Shown one piece after another: positions 60,266 to 64,000 of a DNA stretch of 64,000 bases (positions are counted from its first letter, which is position 1; each line of letters starts with the position of its first letter). Under the pieces are notes generated by a model. The model saw only the letters and a list, made by a program, of their open reading frames with translations, was not told the origin of the DNA and searched no databases. The DNA comes from Kribbella catacumbae DSM 19601 (GTDB taxonomy: Bacteria; Actinomycetota; Actinomycetes; Propionibacteriales; Kribbellaceae), in NCBI RefSeq assembly GCF_000372465.1, contig NZ_AQUZ01000013.1:62001-126000 (forward strand), in the 5' to 3' direction. The translations under genes and the position numbers were made by a program.

Positions 60266-60486
60266 TACGCGGCCCTCCGAAAGTCGATGCTGTGAATGGG
60301 GTCATTGGTGTGCCAGGTGCGCATGTGCTCGTCGGCGTCAGCACTTGCCAACGGCTGGGACCAGGTCCGGCCCGAGAACGGCGCCGGGTCCGGGTCGCAC
60401 AGGCGGCAGCGCCACTTCCAGGCCCCGTCAGCGTCCTGCCAGACACGGCAGAACCGGTCGAGGCGCCAGGCGGTCAGCGCGGTCAT
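60265..60486 (-). CDS. Small zinc-finger-like protein
   Basis: The ATG at 60486 gives 73 residues. CRLCDPDPAPF followed after about 20 residues by DEHMRTWHTND supplies a CxxC...HxxxxH pattern like a C2H2 finger. It overlaps neighbours by four and one bases. It may bind DNA or RNA of the element. Confidence 0.7.
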   Translation of the reverse strand: MTALTAWRLDRFCRVWQDADGAWKWRCRLCDPDPAPFSGRTWSQPLASADADEHMRTWHTNDPIHSIDFRRAA

Positions 60487-60686
60487 GCCGACCACTCCTG
60501 GAGCTTCGGAAACAGCTCGTTGCCCCAGGTGGTGATCTGCTGGACCGCTTCCACACCGAGCGGGGTGGAAGCCAGGAACAGGCCGAACACGACCGAGAAC
60601 ACGACGATGCCAAGGTTCCAGCCGCCCCACTTCACGCCTAGGAACACGAACCCGGCCATCGCGATCACGAATGGAACTGTTTGCAT
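60483..60686 (-). CDS. 67-residue membrane protein
   Basis: This is the first gene of the long minus-strand operon. Two helices (VPFVIAMAGFVFLGVKWGGW and LGIVVFSVVFGLFLASTPLG) are predicted. The stop overlaps the next ATG (ATGA). Its promoter lies under the TTGG-N6-CCAA operators. Confidence 0.72.
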   Translation of the reverse strand: MQTVPFVIAMAGFVFLGVKWGGWNLGIVVFSVVFGLFLASTPLGVEAVQQITTWGNELFPKLQEWSA

Positions 60687-60710
60687 CTGTAGTCACTCCC
60701 CAGTCAAGGC

Positions 60711-60826
60711 TTGGTCTGATCCATGTCAGCTTGGTCGGTACCAAACTCTCTTGGATGGAACCAAACCACAGAAAGTCACCGAACACAAGCCCTTGGTGCC
60801 AACCAACTTTGCTTGGTACCGTCCAA
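60711..60826. promoter_or_regulatory. Five phased TTGG-N6-CCAA operators (KorSA-like control region)
   Basis: Sites begin at 60711 (TTGGTCTGATCCAT, imperfect), 60731 (TTGGTCGGTACCAA), 60751 (TTGGATGGAACCAA), 60793 (TTGGTGCCAACCAA) and 60813 (TTGGTACCGTCCAA). Spacings are 20, 20, 42 and 20 bases, close to whole helical turns, so all sites face one side. The region separates the transfer operon from the divergent GntR gene, which is the obvious binder. Confidence 0.8.
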
Positions 60827-60851
60827 CGGGGAGAGAGACAGGAGAGCACCG

Positions 60852-61685
60852 GTGAACAGCGCGACGCGATGGGAGAGCCTCTACGAGGACCTCCGCAGCC
60901 GCCTCGAACGACAGGAACTGAAGGCGGGTGATCGGCTGCCATCGGAGCGCGAGCTGATGGCGCAGACCGGCCTATCCCGCAACACTGTCCGCGCGGCAGT
61001 GAGCCGTCTGGAGCATGAGGGATTGATCGAAGATCTCGGCGGCAGCCGCGGGCGCGTCGTCAGTCAGCGCATGCGTATCTCGTTCGATATGTCCAAGTTC
61101 GAGCTCGGCGCCTATACCGACGACCCGGCCAACGGCAAAGACCAGTGGCTAGCCGGAGTCGAGGCAGCAGGCTGGACCGGTCGACAAATCGTGGTCGACG
61201 TGACCGAGCTGCCCGCCCCCGAGCAAGTCGCCGACTTCCTCCAGCTCGATGCACCCGGCACACCAGCCGTACGCCGTCGCCGCCTCCGGCTGGTCAGCAA
61301 ACCCGGGGAAGGCATTCCGGAGCGGGTGGCGATGATCGCGGACACGTGGACCCCGCCGGATATCGCCTACAAGCTCATCGACGGCAGAGCCCCTCTGATG
61401 AACCCGGGCGACACCACCTTGCCGGGCGGCATCTACTACGCCCTGGGCTTTCGGCAGGTTCGGTTCATCGACAACATCGAAGTTCGGATGCCAACGGCCG
61501 AAGAGGCCGACCTGATGTCCCTGTCCCCCGGAACAGCAGTCGGCCAGCACGCACGAATCGGGATCGATGAAGCCGGCCGACGCGTCCGCGTCCTAATCCA
61601 CATCTGGGCCGGTGACCGCCAGGTCATCACGTACGACCTTCCCGTCCCGGAACGGCGCCTGCCAACCAACGGAGATGCCCAGTGA
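60852..61685 (+). CDS. GntR family regulator, KorSA-like
   Basis: The GTG at 60852 follows AGGAG; 277 residues. The winged helix is WESLYEDLRSRLERQELKAG, LPSERELMAQTGLSRNTVRA and a UTRA-like domain follows (VRRRRLRLVSKPGEGIPERV). KorSA proteins repress transfer genes of AICEs. The phased operators directly upstream fit autoregulation and repression of the divergent operon. The stop overlaps the next gene (GTGA). Confidence 0.88.
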   Translation: MNSATRWESLYEDLRSRLERQELKAGDRLPSERELMAQTGLSRNTVRAAVSRLEHEGLIEDLGGSRGRVVSQRMRISFDMSKFELGAYTDDPANGKDQWLAGVEAAGWTGRQIVVDVTELPAPEQVADFLQLDAPGTPAVRRRRLRLVSKPGEGIPERVAMIADTWTPPDIAYKLIDGRAPLMNPGDTTLPGGIYYALGFRQVRFIDNIEVRMPTAEEADLMSLSPGTAVGQHARIGIDEAGRRVRVLIHIWAGDRQVITYDLPVPERRLPTNGDAQ

Positions 61686-62257
61686 CGACCTACCACGTAC
61701 GCGCGGCCGGTGAGGAAGACGTAGACGCCGTGGTCGGGCTTCGACGGCATGCGGAGGACTGGCTCAGGTCCGCAGGCATCGAGCAGTGGACAAGGAGCGA
61801 CTACGGCGCACGAGTCGTCAAGGGCTGGATCGGCGCCGGTAGCACCTTTGTAGTCGAGACCGAGGACAACGAGATCATCGGCAGCTTGTCCCTCGACGCA
61901 GGCGACCCCACTTTCTGGACCGAGGAAGAGATGCGGGCACCTGCCCTCTACCTCTACAAGTTCATCATCCGATCCGACCACCGAGGTGCCGGCCTGGGCG
62001 ACGTCCTCCTGGACTGGTCCTGCTACCGAACCGAGATGGCGGGCGGACTCTGGCTCCGCCTCGACTGCTGGCGCGACAACACCGGTCTCCACAAGTACTA
62101 CTTAGACCGCGGGTTCCAGTACCTCACAACGCGCACCGATCCCGTACGCATGTCCGGCGCCCTCTTCGAAAGGCCGGCCGAACTACGCCTAGCAACCAAC
62201 TGCCCGACCAAACTGATCGACTACACCCTTGGAGGCGAACCCTTCCCTCCACGCTAG
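61682..62257 (+). CDS. GNAT family acetyltransferase
   Basis: The GTG at 61682 is coupled to the regulator; 191 residues. The GNAT fold shows in YHVRAAGEEDVDAVVGLRRH, LYKFIIRSDHRGAGLGDVLL (acetyl-CoA loop RxxGxG) and WRDNTGLHKYYLDRGFQYL. The substrate is unknown. Such enzymes often follow the KorSA-type gene on AICEs. Confidence 0.88.
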   Translation: MTTYHVRAAGEEDVDAVVGLRRHAEDWLRSAGIEQWTRSDYGARVVKGWIGAGSTFVVETEDNEIIGSLSLDAGDPTFWTEEEMRAPALYLYKFIIRSDHRGAGLGDVLLDWSCYRTEMAGGLWLRLDCWRDNTGLHKYYLDRGFQYLTTRTDPVRMSGALFERPAELRLATNCPTKLIDYTLGGEPFPPR

Positions 62258-62374
62258 ATCCCCTGCGTTCTAGCCCGATCTACAGCCACGCCCGATCAGG
62301 CTGAATACGAACATCCCCGATCTTCCCAATGTCGCCAGGCGACATGGACCCCAGTAGTCCGACTGCCTGATCAT

Positions 62375-63229
62375 CTACGCGCAGGTCCACGCAACCACGC
62401 CAAAGGTCTGCGCCCAATCTCGGACAGCAGCAAATACCACCGTCCTACTCCAGCACGCACAAGAGACGGCGGCCCTGAGCGCTCCCGCCAACACCTCATT
62501 GCCGACGTTCGCACCTCCCCACCTTCCGCGTATTAACGCACCAAGCGCTCCGACAAGATCATGCCCGCTGCAGAGAAGACGTCTATCACTCCACGGCGCA
62601 AGCGTCGCCTCCATATCGGCGACTGTCGGTGGGGTAACGCCGGCCGATGACCTCATCACACCCATCGCGAGTACAAACGAATGCAACGATCCAGCCTCGA
62701 ATCCGTCTAATGCCCTATGCATTGGAAAGTTGCGAAGGAACAGTCCGACACTGTGCGTCACGGACAGGTACCGCAAAACCCCGACCGACAACGACAGGCG
62801 CGTTACTAGGTCTGCGGCGGAAATACTCCAGGTAGTTGAATACGCAGAATAGTCCGCATGGCTAGAGAAGTTGTAGGTAACACTCTTTATCATGTCAGGA
62901 CAATGAAACATAACATCTGCGTCAATGTCGTAGAACTCTGTCAGAATAACGTTCGCAGTATATGTCTTATCAGCGCCAGTGAACCGGTCGAAGTCGGCGT
63001 CTACGATAGGCGCGATCGACGTGACTCCATTTGCATCCAACAAACCTGCAGCCTCGACCACAGACTTCTTTCCGTATCCGGGGTACGACTGAAGGTCAGT
63101 CTCATTGAGATGCGGGTCAACAACTCCGCAATCCTCGGAACACTCGACCAGCAGTACCAAGCGTTGATCGACTTTATGATGCATCATAACCGCATTGAAT
63201 AGATCTACGCCCGTCAAGTGTTGCATCAT
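62375..63229 (-). CDS. DUF4435/TOPRIM-like protein (PARIS AriB-like)
   Basis: The ATG overlaps the ATPase gene stop (ATGA); 284 residues. The DUF4435 pattern is clear: LVLLVECSED (Glu29), PGYGKKSVVEAAGLL, IAPIVDADFDRF (Asp77, Asp79), NVILTEFYDIDADVMF and a late CSGHDLVGALGALI. The acidic residues match a TOPRIM-type metal site. With an AAA ATPase partner it matches AriB of the PARIS phage defence, where the nuclease is released from the ATPase and is reported to cleave tRNA-Lys. GC content is lower than in the chromosome. Confidence 0.78.
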   Translation of the reverse strand: MMQHLTGVDLFNAVMMHHKVDQRLVLLVECSEDCGVVDPHLNETDLQSYPGYGKKSVVEAAGLLDANGVTSIAPIVDADFDRFTGADKTYTANVILTEFYDIDADVMFHCPDMIKSVTYNFSSHADYSAYSTTWSISAADLVTRLSLSVGVLRYLSVTHSVGLFLRNFPMHRALDGFEAGSLHSFVLAMGVMRSSAGVTPPTVADMEATLAPWSDRRLLCSGHDLVGALGALIRGRWGGANVGNEVLAGALRAAVSCACWSRTVVFAAVRDWAQTFGVVAWTCA

Positions 63230-64000
63230 GATTGTTCCAACTCAGCATCTAGTTCAACAGTCTGATTCCAAGACTTATGAATGATCTGAGGCGAATGGGT
63301 CGCGATCACAAATCGCAACGACGCCACCTTCGCAACCTTCGTTAGGTCTTGCAAGAATCTTTGCTGCCACACAACATGCAGCGAAATTTCCGGCTCGTCG
63401 ATCATTACAATCGAGCCTGGAGGGACATTAAAAAGCAGGTCGTAAATCAGAATCAACTCATGCTGCTCACCTGACGAGAGCGCCTGCGGAGACAGGGTCC
63501 GTCCAGATCTCTCGGATCGAATCGTTAACCCAGATTGGGCATTTACGGAGATCTTCTTTCGGAGAAATCTGCTGTTTACAATTTCCTCAAGCAGAGTAAT
63601 CTTGTTCAGAACATCATCGAAGCTTGCCAATTTCTTATCAGTATCGTCGAGATAGGTGCGCAAGACTCCCTGCTGCCAGCCCTCGATCTCCTGATCAGGC
63701 AATGGAAAGTCAGCCTGAGCTTCGATAAGACCTAGGGCCGCAAGCCTAGTTCGCCGATCATTCTGCGCAACATATCGGGCTCGGATCTCGCTCTCGTCAA
63801 TACCTGGCACACTTGGCTGAATTAGGATGCGCCTAGGAAATGATCTATCAAGCTGTTGCGTAATACGCGAGTTCGTTGCCAAGGCTTGATTGAGGCGAAC
63901 CTCCAAGTCCTGCGAGTATTCTGTTACCGTCGACGTAGTAGACGGCCTTGAGCTCACCGATCGACTAGGGCTTGGTTGCTGATACTTGCTTCTGGTGAGA
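63226..64000 (-). CDS. AAA/ABC-type ATPase (PARIS AriA-like), N-terminus beyond window
   Basis: The frame is open to the right edge; the visible C-terminal 257 residues lack the Walker A loop, which must lie outside. Present are the ABC signature ALSSGEQHELILIYDLL, Walker B SIVMIDEPEISLH and the switch His in RFVIATHSPQII, preceded by a coiled coil. This is the AAA_15/21 layout of OLD-like defence ATPases. Coupling to the DUF4435 gene makes AriA the best match; other two-gene defence systems cannot be excluded without the N-terminus. Confidence 0.8.
   Translation of the reverse strand, partial: LTRSKYQQPSPSRSVSSRPSTTSTVTEYSQDLEVRLNQALATNSRITQQLDRSFPRRILIQPSVPGIDESEIRARYVAQNDRRTRLAALGLIEAQADFPLPDQEIEGWQQGVLRTYLDDTDKKLASFDDVLNKITLLEEIVNSRFLRKKISVNAQSGLTIRSERSGRTLSPQALSSGEQHELILIYDLLFNVPPGSIVMIDEPEISLHVVWQQRFLQDLTKVAKVASLRFVIATHSPQIIHKSWNQTVELDAELEQS

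Larger units (their letters stand above)
47608..64000. mobile_element. Probable AICE next to tRNA-Lys, right end beyond window
   Basis: Integrase, excisionase, DUF3987 replication protein, primase-polymerase, FtsK/TraB, DUF2637 Spd-like protein and a GntR/KorSA-like repressor occur in the order known for actinomycete integrative and conjugative elements. They lie next to a tRNA gene, and the cargo genes differ in base composition from the chromosome. The left boundary at the tRNA 3' end is inferred. No duplicate of the tRNA end was found to 64000, so the attR site is expected further right. Confidence 0.8.

Noticed and set aside
62258..62374. Possible attR after the acetyltransferase gene
   Set aside because: No copy of the tRNA-Lys 3' half was found here or elsewhere to 64000.
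1..64000. CRISPR array or rRNA genes
   Set aside because: No regularly spaced identical repeats with unique spacers and no rRNA-like stretch were seen.

Overview
The window is about 70% G+C DNA whose gene density, GTG starts, codon use and gene families (fused E1 alpha/beta, ECF sigma/zinc anti-sigma pair, YqeB, DUF1992, actinomycete integrative element) point to a soil actinobacterium. Kribbella or a close relative in Propionibacteriales is my best guess, but this is inference from style, not from a marker gene.

Chromosomal part (1 to about 47,600). Reading left to right: a divergent MFS exporter/MarR pair; an orphan fused 2-oxoacid dehydrogenase E1; a DUF1992 protein; a repeat-filled intergenic stretch with two 143-bp palindromic repeats; an aldehyde dehydrogenase/FAD oxidase operon; a LacI relic with a surviving operator in front of a three-gene dehydrogenase operon; a TAT-exported beta-propeller glycosidase-like protein; a PRC-barrel/DUF2382 stress protein; a MIO-less ammonia-lyase homologue paired with an ornithine cyclodeaminase homologue; YqeB; a VanY peptidase; a two-component system behind a 164-bp imperfect palindrome; an esterase/esterase/ATP-grasp cluster; a GT51 penicillin-binding protein with a degenerate transpeptidase domain; serine hydrolase, ArsR, amidohydrolase and GH2 genes; a complete pqqA-C-D-E-B operon (pqqA is only 32 codons); a YeiH-type membrane protein carrying an in-frame palindromic insertion; GntR, metallo-beta-lactamase, LysR/class A beta-lactamase, RidA, LysR, flavin reductase and ArsR genes; an ECF sigma/anti-sigma pair; and DoxX.

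Mobile part (47,608 to beyond 64,000). Next to a tRNA-Lys(UUU) gene lies what looks like an actinomycete integrative and conjugative element (AICE). Its minus-strand core is a tyrosine integrase, excisionase, DUF3987 replication protein, primase-polymerase, FtsK/TraB transfer ATPase, DUF2637 spread protein and a chain of small overlapping genes. A divergent GntR (KorSA-like) regulator sits behind five evenly phased TTGG-N6-CCAA operators. A symmetric array of ten GTTGAC sites lies between excisionase and replication genes, a good origin or control-site candidate. The integrase has an extra XRE helix-turn-helix inside its catalytic domain.

Cargo and the most exciting content. On the left is a protein with cholesterol-dependent-cytolysin core domains whose usual membrane-binding domain 4 is replaced by a LecA/PA-IL-like lectin domain. 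On the right is a two-gene unit, an AAA ATPase (cut by the window edge) plus a DUF4435/TOPRIM-like protein, that matches the architecture of the PARIS anti-phage system (AriA/AriB). PARIS is reported to attack tRNA-Lys, and this element sits next to a tRNA-Lys gene.

Limits: all functions are read from sequence motifs remembered from families; no search or alignment was run. The right end of the element is not in the window, so its att site cannot be confirmed.
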